Numbered from the stretch's first letter, positions 1-9,749 are shown. The stretch: 64,000 nt of DNA from Candidatus Thermochlorobacteriaceae bacterium (GCA_029263855.1 JAJUFC010000006.1:113658-177657); one strand, 5' to 3'. Made by a program: numbers and translations. The notes: a model not told the origin generated them from the letters alone.

Positions 1-103
1 GCCTCCGTCCGAGAGATTGGCTGAACGAAACGGCGATTTGAATCCAAATCCGTATATTCACGGCTCTTTTGTTTTCAACGCATACTGTCAACACACATTG
101 GAT

Positions 104-1945
104 ATGCTCGACGTGGCTTCATACGAACAAACGACTTCTCGCGGCGTTGCGCCGTCGACACAATATCGCACGCACTTTTGCGGCGACCTTCGTAAATCTC
201 ACCTTTCAGAAACCGTCAAACTTGCAGGTTGGATTCATCGCAAGCGCGACCATGGCGGATTGATTTTTATCGATCTGCGAGACCACACTGGCATTGCGCA
301 AATCGTCTTTGAGCCTCACAATCAAACTCTTTTTCAAGAAGTCGAGCACTTGCGCGTCGAATCGGTCATTTGCATTGAAGGCACAGTGATTGAACGCGCA
401 CCCGAAGCCGTTAATGCGAATTTGCCAACAGGCGAAATTGAAGTGGTTGTTAAGTCGCTCACAGTTGAAAGTGCCGCCGAGCCAATGCCCTTCCCGATTG
501 CCGATGAAACGCCGACTTCGGAAGAATTGCGCCTGAAATATCGCTTCCTTGACTTGCGCCGCGAAAAGTTGCATAGCAACATTATTTATCGCTCCAAAGT
601 CATCGCGGAAATTCGACGCTATCTTTCTGAACTTGGTTTTCTCGAGATTCAAACGCCGATTCTGACGAACTCTTCGCCCGAAGGCGCACGCGATTACCTT
701 GTGCCTTCGCGCTTACATCCAGGAAAATTTTACGCACTTCCACAAGCACCGCAACAGTTCAAGCAACTTTTGATGGTTTCAGGCTTTGATAAGTATTTCC
801 AAATCGCGCCGTGCTTTCGCGACGAAGACGCGCGCGCCGACCGCAGTCCCGGCGAGTTCTATCAACTCGATATGGAAATGTCGTTCATCACGCAAGACGA
901 TTTGTTCAAAGTCTTGGAAGGACTGTTCGACGCGCTCACGGCGAAACTTTCGCACAAGCGCATTATGCAACTGCCCTTTCCGCGCATTAAGTATTTGGAC
1001 GCGATGAACCGCTACGGATCCGATAAGCCCGACCTTCGCAACCCGCTTGTGATTGAAGACGTTACGGAGATTTTCAAACAGTCTTCATTCAAAGTCTTTG
1101 CGGCAAATACAGACAAAGGCAAGTGCATCAAAGCCATGAAACTTTCAGGTAGAGCCAACGAGCCGCGCCTCTTTTACGACAAAGCCGAAGAATTTGCGAA
1201 GAAAGAACTCGGACTTCCGGGCTTAGCCTACATTCGCTACAAAGACGGCGGCGAAGTTCAAAGCCCGATTTACAAGTTCCTTTCCGATTCCGAAAAAGAA
1301 GCCCTGATGAACGCCCTGAACGTTGAAACGGGCGACGTCGTCTTCTTCGCCGCAGGGGCGTGGGAAAAAACATGCAAAGCCATGGGCGCGATTCGCAACT
1401 ACTTCGCGCCGCTTTTCAATCTCGATAAAGATTTGCTCGCCTACTGCTGGATTGTCGACTTCCCGATGTTTGAATACAACGAAGAGGAAAAGAAAATTGA
1501 TTTCTCACACAATCCTTTTTCCATGCCGCAAGGTGGAATGGAGGCACTGCTGACGAAAAATCCGATAGACATCTATGCGTATCAATACGACATTGTTTGC
1601 AACGGCATTGAACTTTCATCGGGCGCGATTCGCAATCACAAGCCCGAAGTGATGTATAAAGCCTTTGAGATTGCAGGCTACACGAAAGAAGACGTCGACA
1701 AGAAGTTCGGACACATGATTCGCGCCTTTCAGCATGGCGCGCCACCGCACGGCGGCATTGCTCCGGGCATTGACCGCATCGTGATGCTTTACGCCGACGA
1801 GAGCAACATTCGCGAAGTGATTGCCTTTCCGATGAACCAAAAAGCGCAAGACTTAATGACGGGCGCGCCGTCGGAAGTTACGCCGAAACAACTGCGCGAA
1901 TTGCACATCAAACTCGATTTGCCCGAAAAGAAACACGGCGGCTAA
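104..1945 (+). CDS. aspS: Aspartyl-tRNA synthetase
   Basis: Class II aminoacyl-tRNA synthetase that charges tRNA with aspartate in the cytoplasm. An N-terminal OB-fold anticodon domain carries the RRDHGG-like stretch [15 protein letters not shown]. Class II motif 2 reads [15 protein letters not shown], and motif 3 lies in [12 protein letters not shown] near the C-terminus. The long insertion (GAD) domain of bacterial AspRS lies between them, which explains the 613-residue length (bacterial enzymes are about 590). The frame is open back to position 17, but the homology to known N-termini (THFCGDLR) begins well after that. The ATG at 104 is therefore preferred, and even it may leave an extra N-terminal tail of about 20 residues. 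Whether the enzyme is discriminating or also makes Asp-tRNA(Asn) cannot be told from the window. Confidence 0.95.
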   Translation: MLDVASYEQTTSRGVAPSTQYRTHFCGDLRKSHLSETVKLAGWIHRKRDHGGLIFIDLRDHTGIAQIVFEPHNQTLFQEVEHLRVESVICIEGTVIERAPEAVNANLPTGEIEVVVKSLTVESAAEPMPFPIADETPTSEELRLKYRFLDLRREKLHSNIIYRSKVIAEIRRYLSELGFLEIQTPILTNSSPEGARDYLVPSRLHPGKFYALPQAPQQFKQLLMVSGFDKYFQIAPCFRDEDARADRSPGEFYQLDMEMSFITQDDLFKVLEGLFDALTAKLSHKRIMQLPFPRIKYLDAMNRYGSDKPDLRNPLVIEDVTEIFKQSSFKVFAANTDKGKCIKAMKLSGRANEPRLFYDKAEEFAKKELGLPGLAYIRYKDGGEVQSPIYKFLSDSEKEALMNALNVETGDVVFFAAGAWEKTCKAMGAIRNYFAPLFNLDKDLLAYCWIVDFPMFEYNEEEKKIDFSHNPFSMPQGGMEALLTKNPIDIYAYQYDIVCNGIELSSGAIRNHKPEVMYKAFEIAGYTKEDVDKKFGHMIRAFQHGAPPHGGIAPGIDRIVMLYADESNIREVIAFPMNQKAQDLMTGAPSEVTPKQLRELHIKLDLPEKKHGG

Positions 1946-1978
1946 TCGCGCATAACCTTGAATCTCGCATCACGCGCC

Positions 1979-2013
1979 CCTCTCCTTTGACAAAGTCAGA
2001 ATCGGAGGAGAGG
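1979..2013. other. Inverted repeat after aspS
   Basis: CCTCTCCT at 1979-1986 pairs with AGGAGAGG at 2006-2013 across a 19-base loop, about 35 bases after the aspS stop. No T-tract follows, so this may be an mRNA 3'-end stabiliser or a small interspersed hairpin rather than a true terminator. Confidence 0.4.
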
Positions 2014-2045
2014 TTCGCTTCGGAAGATCGAGTTTCCCGACAAAC

Positions 2046-2076
2046 GAAAAAGGCAGAACTTGCGCTCTGCCTTTTT
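2046..2076. terminator. Bidirectional rho-independent terminator
   Basis: A-run, AGGCAGA stem, 8-base loop, TCTGCCT stem, T-run. It lies between convergent aspS (+) and the superoxide dismutase gene (-), and the flanking A and T runs let it work in both directions. Confidence 0.75.
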
Positions 2077-2103
2077 CGATGAAATGACTTTCTTTGACGG
2101 CTT

Positions 2104-2829
2104 TTACTTCATTGCCAATTCAAAATTCTTGGAAACGAAGTCCCAGTTAATCAATTTATCGATGAAAGTTTGAGCGTAATCGGGACGGCGGTTTTGGTAG
2201 TCGATGTAGTAGGCATGTTCCCAAACGTCCATCGTCAAGAGCGGGATTTGCCCGTGAACGAGTGGCATGTCGGCGTTTGGCGTTTTGGTCACTTTAAGTT
2301 TTCCGCCTTCCAAGACGAGCCACGCCCAGCCAGAGCCGAATTGCGTAACGCCCGCGTTCTTAAATTCTTCTTTGAACTTTCCGAAGTCGCCGAAATCTTC
2401 CTTGATTTTGTCCATCAATTTGCCGGTGGGTTCGCCGCCGCCGTTGGGCTTCATGGAGTTCCAGTAGAATGTGTGATTCCAAACTTGTGCGGCATTGTTG
2501 AAAATGCCCGCTTTGCTTGCATCTTTTGCCGAGGCGGCGACGACTTCTTCGAGCGTTTTGCTTTCGAGGTCTGTGCCTGCAATGAGTTTGTTGAGATTGT
2601 CCACGTAGGCTTTGTGGTGCTTTCCGTAGTGGAACTCAAAGGTTTTTGCGGAGATGTGAGGTTCGAGCGCGGTTGGCGCGTAAGGCAATTCAGGAAGCGT
2701 GTGCGTCATTGTTTGAGATTGATTTGTTTTTGAAGAAGATTGTTTGTTGTCGGAACAGGCACTTAATCCCAATGCGATTCCGCCTAAAGCAAGGGCGGTT
2801 GTTTTGAGGACTTCTCTACGGGTAGGCAT
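2104..2829 (-). CDS. Exported Fe/Mn superoxide dismutase lipoprotein
   Basis: Fe/Mn-family superoxide dismutase, which converts superoxide to peroxide and oxygen. The metal ligands of the family are visible: His67 (FHYGKHH), His119 (NHTFYW), Asp201 and His205 (DVWEHAYY). Unlike the usual cytoplasmic enzymes of about 200 residues, this 241-residue protein has a 25-residue leader with a Tat-like motif (RREVLK) followed by a lipobox ending in Cys25 (GLSAC). It is therefore predicted to be exported folded, with metal bound, and lipid-anchored in the envelope. The linker after the Cys is Ser/Thr/Gln-rich. The gene is monocistronic, with a terminator after it. I cannot decide between Fe and Mn from sequence alone. 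Confidence 0.92.
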   Translation of the reverse strand: MPTRREVLKTTALALGGIALGLSACSDNKQSSSKTNQSQTMTHTLPELPYAPTALEPHISAKTFEFHYGKHHKAYVDNLNKLIAGTDLESKTLEEVVAASAKDASKAGIFNNAAQVWNHTFYWNSMKPNGGGEPTGKLMDKIKEDFGDFGKFKEEFKNAGVTQFGSGWAWLVLEGGKLKVTKTPNADMPLVHGQIPLLTMDVWEHAYYIDYQNRRPDYAQTFIDKLINWDFVSKNFELAMK

Positions 2830-2916
2830 CTGCGATTAAGATTTGATTTGCGTTTCTTCAATCGTGAAACGACGCAAGTTCTAACATCGTTCCAAGTCCT
2901 CTTTGAACGCTTGCGC

Positions 2917-2941
2917 GGATTCCCGCCTGCGCGAGAATGAC
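2917..2941. repeat. REP-like imperfect palindrome
   Basis: An imperfect palindrome in which ATTCCCGC and GCGAGAAT flank CTGC, followed by GAC. Read as protein it gives the CHSRAGGNP signature familiar from spurious ORFs produced by REP-like repeats in many genomes. It lies between sod and the permease gene. It resembles the repeat pair near 22.0 kb. Confidence 0.45.
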
Positions 2942-3036
2942 AAAGGAAACCGCTTGAAACGACAATCCAACGCATTCAACGCCAAATTGCGAGCGATTGT
3001 CGCTAAATTCGGCGTTCAAATTTTTCGTTTGACTCA

Positions 3037-3783
3037 ATGAAATCCATCACGAATTTTTTCAGCGAAATTGGCGAAGTCTTCATTCTGCTTTGGGGCGTGA
3101 TTGGCGCGCTGCCGCGCATTTTTCGCGATAGAAAAAACATCGTCTCACAAATGTCGCACATCGGCGTGGATTCGCTTCCGCTCGTCGTGTTGGTGTCGAT
3201 TTTCACGGGCGCGATTGCGGCGTGGCAGGCGGCGTATCAGATGAAAGGACTTGCGCCGATGAGCCTCGTGGGCGGCATCACCAGCCGCGTGATTCTCATC
3301 GAACTCGGTCCGGTTTTAACGGGCATTATCATTGCGGGCAGAGTGGGCGCGTCGATTGCGGCGGAACTTGGCACGATGAAAGTAACTGAGCAATTAGATG
3401 CGTTGGACATTATGGCAATTAGTCCCGTCCGATACCTCGCCATGCCGCGTGTGGTTGCCACAACGGTCATGATGCCTGTGTTGGTGGTGTTTTCAAATCT
3501 TGTGGCGATTGTTGGAGCGTTCATTGTGTCGAGTGCCTTTTTAGGCATTTCGCAATATCTCTTTTTCGAGTCGTTCAAAAATTTCTTCTACCTGCAAGAT
3601 GTCTTCGGCGCGCTCTTGAAGGCAGGGATTTTCGGTCTTTCCACGTCGCTACTTGGTTGCCACATCGGGTTTCGCACCGATGGCGGCGCAGAGGGCGTAG
3701 GCATTTCGACGATTCGCAGTTTCGTGGTTTCCGCCGCAATGATTCTCATCGCCGATTACATTCTTTGGTTTTTCCTGTTCTGA
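3037..3783 (+). CDS. mlaE: MlaE-family ABC transporter permease
   Basis: Integral inner-membrane permease of the MlaE/TTG-type family, which works with an MlaF ATPase and an MCE (MlaD) protein to move phospholipids between the membranes. The 248-residue length is typical. It contains the conserved core with ELGPVLTGIIIAGRVGA (about residues 88-104) and AAELGTMKVTEQLDAL, plus about five hydrophobic segments. No mlaF or mlaD follows. The next gene is on the opposite strand with only 11 bases between the stops, so the partners must be encoded elsewhere. The start ATG at 3037 fits the family N-terminus. Confidence 0.9.
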   Translation: MKSITNFFSEIGEVFILLWGVIGALPRIFRDRKNIVSQMSHIGVDSLPLVVLVSIFTGAIAAWQAAYQMKGLAPMSLVGGITSRVILIELGPVLTGIIIAGRVGASIAAELGTMKVTEQLDALDIMAISPVRYLAMPRVVATTVMMPVLVVFSNLVAIVGAFIVSSAFLGISQYLFFESFKNFFYLQDVFGALLKAGIFGLSTSLLGCHIGFRTDGGAEGVGISTIRSFVVSAAMILIADYILWFFLF

Positions 3784-3794
3784 CCTTTACAAAC

Positions 3795-5054
3795 TCACTC
3801 CACGAAAAACGGAATGTTTTGCGTGGCGACCGCTCCCCTGCCATCGGCGACATAAAGAAAGAGCCGATACGCGCCGCGCTGTTGTGGCGCGCGAAAGGTC
3901 ATTGAATCGCGCGTTTCGGATAGCGCGAGTCCGCTTATCGATTCAGGTCGCGATTCTCGGTCGCCGCCTTCTTTGAGGTCAAGGCTTTCGGGAAGCAATT
4001 CCCAACGCGGTCGGAGCGGGTCGCCGTCTTCATCAATCGCGCTGAATGTGGCGAGGCAAGTTTGGTTCGGCTTCGCTGTGATGTTGTCGGAAGCGACTTT
4101 GCCGTCAATCTTAAACGAAACGAGTTTCGGCGCAGAATTAGCAGGCTTCTTCCCCGTCCAAATTTGCGTGATCACATCGACCATTTCCGTTTTTTCTTTG
4201 GCTTCCGTGAACACGCCATACCAAGTTGGCGTGCGCTCTTGCTTCTGCCCCCAAATAAACACATAGCCGCCAACGCATTGCAGAGAATCTTTGGCGATGG
4301 AATTGGCGTAGCGTGAGCGCGCAAGCCGAGCGCGTTCCGTCGACGACTGCTCTATCGGCGCGTTCCATTTGGTTTTTGGAACTTCCCAATGTCCTGTCGA
4401 ACTCCACTCGCCGATGAAATAAGGCTTTTCCCATCCGTAATCCCGCACTTTTTGCGGCACGTTCTCGATATCACCATACACATTGATGCCGAGAAAATCA
4501 ATGTCGGGGCACTTCGTTTTGATTTCATTGACCACATCGCGCTTGATGCCTGCAATGACGGTCGTTGTTGGATGATTCGGGTCAAGGTCGTGAATCATTT
4601 TGGCGAGGTCTTGAATGGCGTTCCAAACATTGGTGTTTTTGTAATTTAAATCGACCTCGTTGCCGATTGCCCAACAGAGCAACGCGGGGTGATCTTTGAA
4701 CTTCAAGACGGCTTCTTTGAATCGGTCGAATTGCGCCTTGACGGCTTTTTCATCGTCATAATTCATTCCTTGTCGTTCAGGACGAACCCAAAAGCCAAGA
4801 CAGACCGTCAATCCGAGCCGATGCGCTTCGTCGAGCAAATTCTCTTTATCGGCATAGTGCCAAGTTCGAATCGAATTTGCGCCGGCTTCTTTGGCTTCGT
4901 CGAGGAACGAAATTCCGCCCGCGCCCTTGATGAAATGCGGCTTGCCGGCGCGCAAGAGTTGGAATCCTTTTTCCGTTTTTTGAATTTCAACCTTAATCGG
5001 TTGCGCAACGGCAAAAGCGGGGAGAAGCAAAAGAAGAAGCGTTAATGCTTGCAT
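3795..5054 (-). CDS. Exported glycoside hydrolase (GH2/GH-A clan TIM barrel)
   Basis: Predicted secreted retaining glycosidase of the GH-A clan. From the ATG at 5054 a signal peptide ([18 protein letters not shown]) is followed by a TIM-barrel with the two clan signatures: acid/base Glu133 in AIGNEVD and nucleophile Glu216 in FIGEWSS. A C-terminal beta-sandwich of about 100 residues (from about residue 310) looks like a cadherin/PKD-type module. The frame is open upstream to 5147, but that extension would bury the signal peptide. The substrate (beta-glucan, mannan or other) cannot be read from sequence. It stands alone, divergent from the NuoI-like gene. Confidence 0.8.
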   Translation of the reverse strand: MQALTLLLLLLPAFAVAQPIKVEIQKTEKGFQLLRAGKPHFIKGAGGISFLDEAKEAGANSIRTWHYADKENLLDEAHRLGLTVCLGFWVRPERQGMNYDDEKAVKAQFDRFKEAVLKFKDHPALLCWAIGNEVDLNYKNTNVWNAIQDLAKMIHDLDPNHPTTTVIAGIKRDVVNEIKTKCPDIDFLGINVYGDIENVPQKVRDYGWEKPYFIGEWSSTGHWEVPKTKWNAPIEQSSTERARLARSRYANSIAKDSLQCVGGYVFIWGQKQERTPTWYGVFTEAKEKTEMVDVITQIWTGKKPANSAPKLVSFKIDGKVASDNITAKPNQTCLATFSAIDEDGDPLRPRWELLPESLDLKEGGDRESRPESISGLALSETRDSMTFRAPQQRGAYRLFLYVADGRGAVATQNIPFFVE

Positions 5055-5155
5055 CACGTTATTTTTTAATTGAATTAAAAATTTCACTGCATCGAGCGTC
5101 AAGGTTTTTTGTATCTTCACAGCGAATTTTCCACACGAACATAACAATAAGCAGT

Positions 5156-5713
5156 ATGCAAGTTAAGAATCCAAATATCAAGCGCACGAAACTGACCTTT
5201 TTGGAGCGGCTGTATTTGCCTGAAATTTTCAAGGGGTTGGCATATACGTTTGCGCAGATGTTTCGTCCGAAATTCACATCAGAATATCCCGAAGTAAAAT
5301 GGAAGCCGTCGGGGTCGTTTCGCGGTCGTCCGGTGTTAGTCGAGCGTGAGGATAAAACGGGCGAGCGTTGCGTGGCGTGTGGGCTATGTGCGCGTGCGTG
5401 CCCGCCGATGGCAATTAGCCTTCAAGCCAACGAGACCAACCTTCCACAAGAGCGACATCCGATTACGTTTGAAATCAACATGCTTCGCTGTATTTACTGC
5501 GGCTATTGCGAAGAAGTCTGCCCCGAAGAAGCGATTGTGATGAGCGACGAATACGACATCAACTATAAGTCGCGTTCAGAGGCGATTATGGACAAAGAAA
5601 AATTGCTTGTGCCGATGGAGCGCGTCAAAGAGCGATTGCAATTTTTGCGCGACTATAAAAACGCCGTCCGCAAAGCCGACGCGCAGTATGTTGGCGAAGA
5701 CGCGAAGAAGTAA
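5156..5713 (+). CDS. nuoI: NuoI-like 2[4Fe-4S] ferredoxin subunit of complex I
   Basis: Resembles the NuoI (23-kDa) subunit of NADH:quinone oxidoreductase, which carries clusters N6a and N6b towards the quinone site. Two classic motifs are present: [12 protein letters not shown] (about residues 69-80) and [12 protein letters not shown] (about residues 109-120). Long N- and C-terminal arms as in NuoI give 185 residues. The frame opens at 5045, but the ATG at 5156 starts the conserved part. No other nuo gene is nearby (a glycosidase precedes it, comEC follows on the other strand), which is unusual because nuoI normally sits in the nuo operon. It could be a relocated or duplicate subunit, or a ferredoxin serving another oxidoreductase. 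Confidence 0.82.
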   Translation: MQVKNPNIKRTKLTFLERLYLPEIFKGLAYTFAQMFRPKFTSEYPEVKWKPSGSFRGRPVLVEREDKTGERCVACGLCARACPPMAISLQANETNLPQERHPITFEINMLRCIYCGYCEEVCPEEAIVMSDEYDINYKSRSEAIMDKEKLLVPMERVKERLQFLRDYKNAVRKADAQYVGEDAKK

Positions 5714-5883
5714 TCGCGGTTTCAAAATCACTGTTTCAAAAGGCGTTTCTCAGAGAGACGCTTTTTGTTTTTGTCGAATCGCTTGCGCGGCTTCTCGCCT
5801 TCGCGGGAAGGATATGCGTTTTAAGCGATGAAAACGCCAGTCGGCACTGACTTCGCGAGCGCGTCATCTGCGAACTTGCGTTG

Positions 5884-8067
5884 CTACCAAACGATTTGCC
5901 CGTCTCGCTCCGTCGTCTTGATGCGCGACTCCGTTTTCGCGAAGCGATAGAAAAATTTTCTCTCCGCCCTGCGCATAAACGGCGAAAGTTCCGCCACAAT
6001 CAGTTTCGGCTTTGCTTGTTGAATCCACTTTTCTAATGCCTCTTTTTCCTGCTCGCGAAAGCGCAAGAGTTTGAGAAATATCACATCGCTTTTGAAAAAT
6101 TCGCTCTCCGAAACGCCTTTCAAATACTGCGTGCAAACCATCGTCGCCCGCTTCGTCAAGATTTTACAATGCTCTACGGACGGGCGAATCACAACCGCGC
6201 CGCTTGTTTTCATGGATTCTACTCGGCTTGCTTTTGTTTCAATCGGCACATCTTGCGCAACGCTATCGCTCGATGAAAATTGAACGAACGCGGTTGGCGT
6301 TAAGCCGAAGGCTTGAAGTTGCTTTTCAATTCGCACCCCGTCTGACCGCTTCGCGCCTGCATCAATCAAGAGCGTTTCGCCGCCTGCGTTCACGAAAATT
6401 GACGAGCCGCCATAAACTGCATTGAAGATGAATTTTGGTGCCGGTGATTTCGGTTCAAAAATCGGGAACCATACTGCCACATTGATTGCCACAAGTGCCG
6501 CAATTATCCATTTGGCGCGGGTTTTCGGGTTGCGAAGTTGAAGCAAGGCAAGCGCTGAAAGGTAAAACGCAATCAAAACGGGAATGGTCGGCTGAATCGC
6601 AACTGCCACAATCGGCAACTCGCTAAACCACTTTGCGAAGAAAATTGCCCAATGCACGAAGTAATAAACGCTCACGGCATAAGGCGTTGCCAAGGTTTGC
6701 GAAACAAGGTCGAAGAGAGTCATCGGAATGGCGGCATAAACAGCAAGGCTTGTGAGCAACACGACGGGAAGATTCGCCAAGATGCCGAGAAACGCTGTTG
6801 AGCCGAAGTAATAAGCAATGAGCGGCGAAACGCCAATTGAAGCGGAAAGCGTTAGCGCAAGCGACTCCCAAACATACTTTGCAAGTGCCAAGACTGGCTT
6901 CAGCCATTTTGTTTCTGTTTCAAACGCAATCCATTCCGAGAGGCGCGGATAAACGAGCAAAATTGAGGCGACTGCGCCCGTCGTTAAATGCACGCTTGCA
7001 CTGAACAGCGCGCGTGGGTCGAGCGAGAAAATCACAATCAAGCAAAACGCTAAGGTATTGAGCGGATATGCCTTGCGCTCAATCACTTTTGAAAATCCGA
7101 AGACCAACGCCATAATGACGGCTCTGACAACGGGCGGCGAGTTTCCCGTGATGTTGCTGTAAAAGAAAAGAAGCACTGCCGCCAAGCCAAAAGCAATCCA
7201 CTTTCCTGCCTTCGTTGTTTTCAATCGCTTGAATACTAAATCCAACAAGAGCACTAACAATCCGATATGCAATCCAGAAATCACAAGCACATGAATTGTG
7301 CCTGTTCGTTGAAAGGCAAGTTTAATTTCATCGCTCAAATCGCTTCGCTCGCCGAGAATCAAGCCTTTGACAAATTGCTGTTCATCGCTTTTTGGAATGA
7401 GCGTTTGGATTGTTTCTGAAAGTCGCTCTGCGGTCGGAAGTGTGATGTAGCGTTCGTAGAAGGAAAGGTTGAGGTTGCCTGTTTTTTGAATGAGCGAATC
7501 GTGCTGAACGGCAAGGAGCGTGAAAATGCCTTGTTCGTCGAGAAAGTTGCGATAATTGAATTCGCCTGTGTTCATGGCTTTTTGTGGGAGTTTCAATTTG
7601 CCGCTTATCCAAATTTCGTCGCCGAGTTTGAGATGAGTTTGCAAAGTGTTGTAAAGCCTGACGCGCACTTTGCCGCTGACTGTAACCGTATCACTGTTGC
7701 GCACAAGTTCTTGGGCGAGGAGCGTCCATTGTGCAGTGCGATTTTTCTCGCTCACTTTTGAGGCAAGCGTTCCTTTGAGCCGAACCGTTTGGTTAGCAAA
7801 ATGGACGATGTCGATTTGTGAAATGTATTTCGTTTTGAAGTTGCTATAAGCACAAAAGACAGAGGCGATGAGAAAGAGAACAGTGATGAGTTCAAACGCG
7901 CGCAGGATTTTAATTTTCTTGAACGTTGCGAGCGCGTGAAGCACAAGCGCGAAGATTAGCAGTGCGAAAGCAAGCGAGAGCAATAGGTTTAGGCAGGCAG
8001 GAAGGTGTGCGCCGATGTAGATACCAACGGCAATCGTAGCAAGGGCATAGAGCGAGGGATATGCCAT
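5884..8067 (-). CDS. comEC: ComEC/Rec2 DNA-uptake channel with degenerate C-terminal domain
   Basis: Inner-membrane channel family for single-stranded DNA during natural transformation. Visible parts: N-terminal transmembrane helices; a DUF4131/OB-like region (GDEIWISGKLKLP, GEFNYRNFLDEQGI); and the Competence domain with VLVISGLHIGLLVLLLD and about eight further helices. The C-terminal part (from about residue 560) keeps the opening strand of the metallo-beta-lactamase-like domain (GGETLLIDAGA), but the metal-binding HxHxDH motif that should follow is replaced by FVQFSSSDSV. The last 150 residues resemble no catalytic lactamase domain. Length 727 is normal. The start ATG at 8067 lies 12 bases after the stop of the small upstream gene, so the two may be co-transcribed. 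Confidence 0.88.
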   Translation of the reverse strand: MAYPSLYALATIAVGIYIGAHLPACLNLLLSLAFALLIFALVLHALATFKKIKILRAFELITVLFLIASVFCAYSNFKTKYISQIDIVHFANQTVRLKGTLASKVSEKNRTAQWTLLAQELVRNSDTVTVSGKVRVRLYNTLQTHLKLGDEIWISGKLKLPQKAMNTGEFNYRNFLDEQGIFTLLAVQHDSLIQKTGNLNLSFYERYITLPTAERLSETIQTLIPKSDEQQFVKGLILGERSDLSDEIKLAFQRTGTIHVLVISGLHIGLLVLLLDLVFKRLKTTKAGKWIAFGLAAVLLFFYSNITGNSPPVVRAVIMALVFGFSKVIERKAYPLNTLAFCLIVIFSLDPRALFSASVHLTTGAVASILLVYPRLSEWIAFETETKWLKPVLALAKYVWESLALTLSASIGVSPLIAYYFGSTAFLGILANLPVVLLTSLAVYAAIPMTLFDLVSQTLATPYAVSVYYFVHWAIFFAKWFSELPIVAVAIQPTIPVLIAFYLSALALLQLRNPKTRAKWIIAALVAINVAVWFPIFEPKSPAPKFIFNAVYGGSSIFVNAGGETLLIDAGAKRSDGVRIEKQLQAFGLTPTAFVQFSSSDSVAQDVPIETKASRVESMKTSGAVVIRPSVEHCKILTKRATMVCTQYLKGVSESEFFKSDVIFLKLLRFREQEKEALEKWIQQAKPKLIVAELSPFMRRAERKFFYRFAKTESRIKTTERDGQIVW

Positions 8068-8079
8068 TGGGGGAAAGAC

Positions 8080-8301
8080 TTAGTTAATCCAAATTGATGA
8101 GATACCAAATAAAATTGAGGCGGCGATTGCACACCAGGAGAGACGCACAATCACGCGAATTTGCTTTTCCATTTTCTCGATGAGCGCGTCGCGTTCTTCA
8201 CGGAGCGATTCATACTCCAAAACAATCGATGCTTTTTTCAGAAAATCTTCCGAGCCTCGTTCTAATTCTTCAGCAGTGAAGTTCGCGCGTGGGTCTTGCA
8301 T
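8080..8301 (-). CDS. Small coiled-coil, single-pass membrane protein
   Basis: A 73-residue protein of unknown function. Residues about 8-50 are charged and helical (ESLREERDALIEKMEKQIR), probably a coiled coil, followed by one C-terminal transmembrane helix (LSWCAIAASILFGISSIWI). A longer frame starts at 8316, but its first codons contain the GGAGG ribosome-binding site spaced for the ATG at 8301, so 8301 is the start. It sits directly upstream of comEC on the same strand, 12 bases apart. Confidence 0.7.
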   Translation of the reverse strand: MQDPRANFTAEELERGSEDFLKKASIVLEYESLREERDALIEKMEKQIRVIVRLSWCAIAASILFGISSIWIN

Positions 8302-8460
8302 GTTTGTTACCTCCAAATATGATTAGCTCCAATTCATTCGTGAGAAGTTTCGATCAAATTACGGTTGCTTTCGCGCCCTTACAAGCCGTTGTTACAAGCC
8401 GTTTTTTGAAGGGCAAAAGGATTTGATTCTCCCTTCACCCTTCTTTCGTTTGTTGCATTT

Positions 8461-9663
8461 TTATCGAAACGCTTCAATGCCGGTGATGTCTGCACCGACG
8501 ATAAGCGTGTGAATTTCGTGCGTGCCTTCGTAGGTCTTGACGGATTCCAAGTTCATGGCGTGGCGCATGACGGGATATTCGCTCATGATGCCATTTGCGC
8601 CGAGTACTTCGCGTGCAAGTCGCGCAATGTTAAGCGCGATTTCAATGTTGTTGCGCTTTGCGAGCGAGACTTGTTGGAAAGTCATTTTGCCCTCGTCTTT
8701 AAGACGACCGAGCCGCCATGCCAAGAGTTGGGCTTTGGTGATTTCGGTAATCATATAGACGAGTTTTTCTTGAATGAGTTGGAATCGGGCAATGGGTTTA
8801 TCGAATTGAATGCGCTTGCGTGCGTAGTCCAATGCTGATTCATAGCACGCGATTGCCGCGCCGACACCGCCCCATGCAATTCCATAACGGGCTTGGGTCA
8901 GGCACGAGAGCGGACCTTTTAAGCCTTTGACACTCGGCAGCATCGCCTCTTTCGGGACACGCACGTCTTGCAAGATGAGTTCCGACGTTACGGAGGCGCG
9001 AAGCGACCATTTGTTTTTCATTTCAGGTGCGGAAAAGCCTTTGGCGTCGTTCGGCACAATGAAGCCGCGCACGGTGCCGCCTTCGTCTTCATTTTTTGCC
9101 CAAACGATTGAGATGTCGGCGACGGTGCCGTTTGTAATCCACATTTTCGCGCCGTTGAGAATGTAGTCGTTGCCGTCTTTTGTGGCGCGCGTTTTCATTG
9201 AGCCGGGGTCGCTTCCGCTGTCGGGTTCGGTTAAGCCGAAGCAACCGATGAGTTCGGCTTTGGCGAGTTTGGGCAGGTAGTAATTTTTTTGCTCTTCAGA
9301 GCCGAAAGCGTAAATCGGATACATCACGAGCGCAGATTGAACGGAGGCGAAACTTCTTACGCCCGAATCGCCGCGTTCTAATTCTTGCATCATCAAGCCG
9401 TAAGCGATGTTGTTCAATCCTGCGCACCCATATTTTTCGGGAAGCGTCGCGCCGAAGAAGCCGAGTTCCGCCATTTCTTTGATGAGTTCCGTCGGGAAGG
9501 TTGCTTTTTGTGCGTGTTCATCGATAATGGGAATGACGCGGCGGTCGACCCACTCACGCACACTATCGCGCACAGCCTTTTCTTCGTCGGTATAAACGCC
9601 GTCGTCCAAGTTGTAGTAGTCCGCATTGATGAGGGTTTCAACCGATTCTCCGTTGTGAAGCAT
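8461..9663 (-). CDS. gcdH: Acyl-CoA dehydrogenase, glutaryl-CoA dehydrogenase type
   Basis: FAD-dependent acyl-CoA dehydrogenase of 400 residues. The C-terminus carries the catalytic glutamate in KTYEGTHEIH, with the GADITGIEAF tail. This tail and the preceding NGIMSEYPVMRHAMNLE are the best match to glutaryl-CoA dehydrogenase, which oxidatively decarboxylates glutaryl-CoA to crotonyl-CoA in lysine/tryptophan degradation. The FAD- and substrate-loop segment GCFGLTEPDSGSDPGSM is present, as is the mid-domain WITNG. No electron-transfer flavoprotein or CoA-ligase gene is adjacent. A different short-chain acyl-CoA substrate remains possible. Confidence 0.85.
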   Translation of the reverse strand: MLHNGESVETLINADYYNLDDGVYTDEEKAVRDSVREWVDRRVIPIIDEHAQKATFPTELIKEMAELGFFGATLPEKYGCAGLNNIAYGLMMQELERGDSGVRSFASVQSALVMYPIYAFGSEEQKNYYLPKLAKAELIGCFGLTEPDSGSDPGSMKTRATKDGNDYILNGAKMWITNGTVADISIVWAKNEDEGGTVRGFIVPNDAKGFSAPEMKNKWSLRASVTSELILQDVRVPKEAMLPSVKGLKGPLSCLTQARYGIAWGGVGAAIACYESALDYARKRIQFDKPIARFQLIQEKLVYMITEITKAQLLAWRLGRLKDEGKMTFQQVSLAKRNNIEIALNIARLAREVLGANGIMSEYPVMRHAMNLESVKTYEGTHEIHTLIVGADITGIEAFR

Positions 9664-9749
9664 AGTTTGACAAGGTTTAATTCTGTGAAAAATTTTGGTA
9701 TAGTGAAGTTACAAAAAGCCGTGTAGACAAAAAGCCGTGGTCAGTAAAA

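Noticed and set aside
800..895. Extra residue in motif 2 of AspRS (SPGEFYQLD)
   Set aside because: I recall the same form in other bacterial AspRS (for example alphaproteobacterial), so it is not unusual.
2784..2975. Small frame encoding CHSRAGGNP
   Set aside because: This is the known spurious translation of a REP-like DNA repeat, not a gene.
8375..8414. GCCCTT/AAGGGC hairpin with a doubled TTACAAGCCGTT
   Set aside because: Could be a weak terminator or slippage product between the coiled-coil gene and gcdH, but the stem is only 6 bases with a long loop; not strong enough to list.
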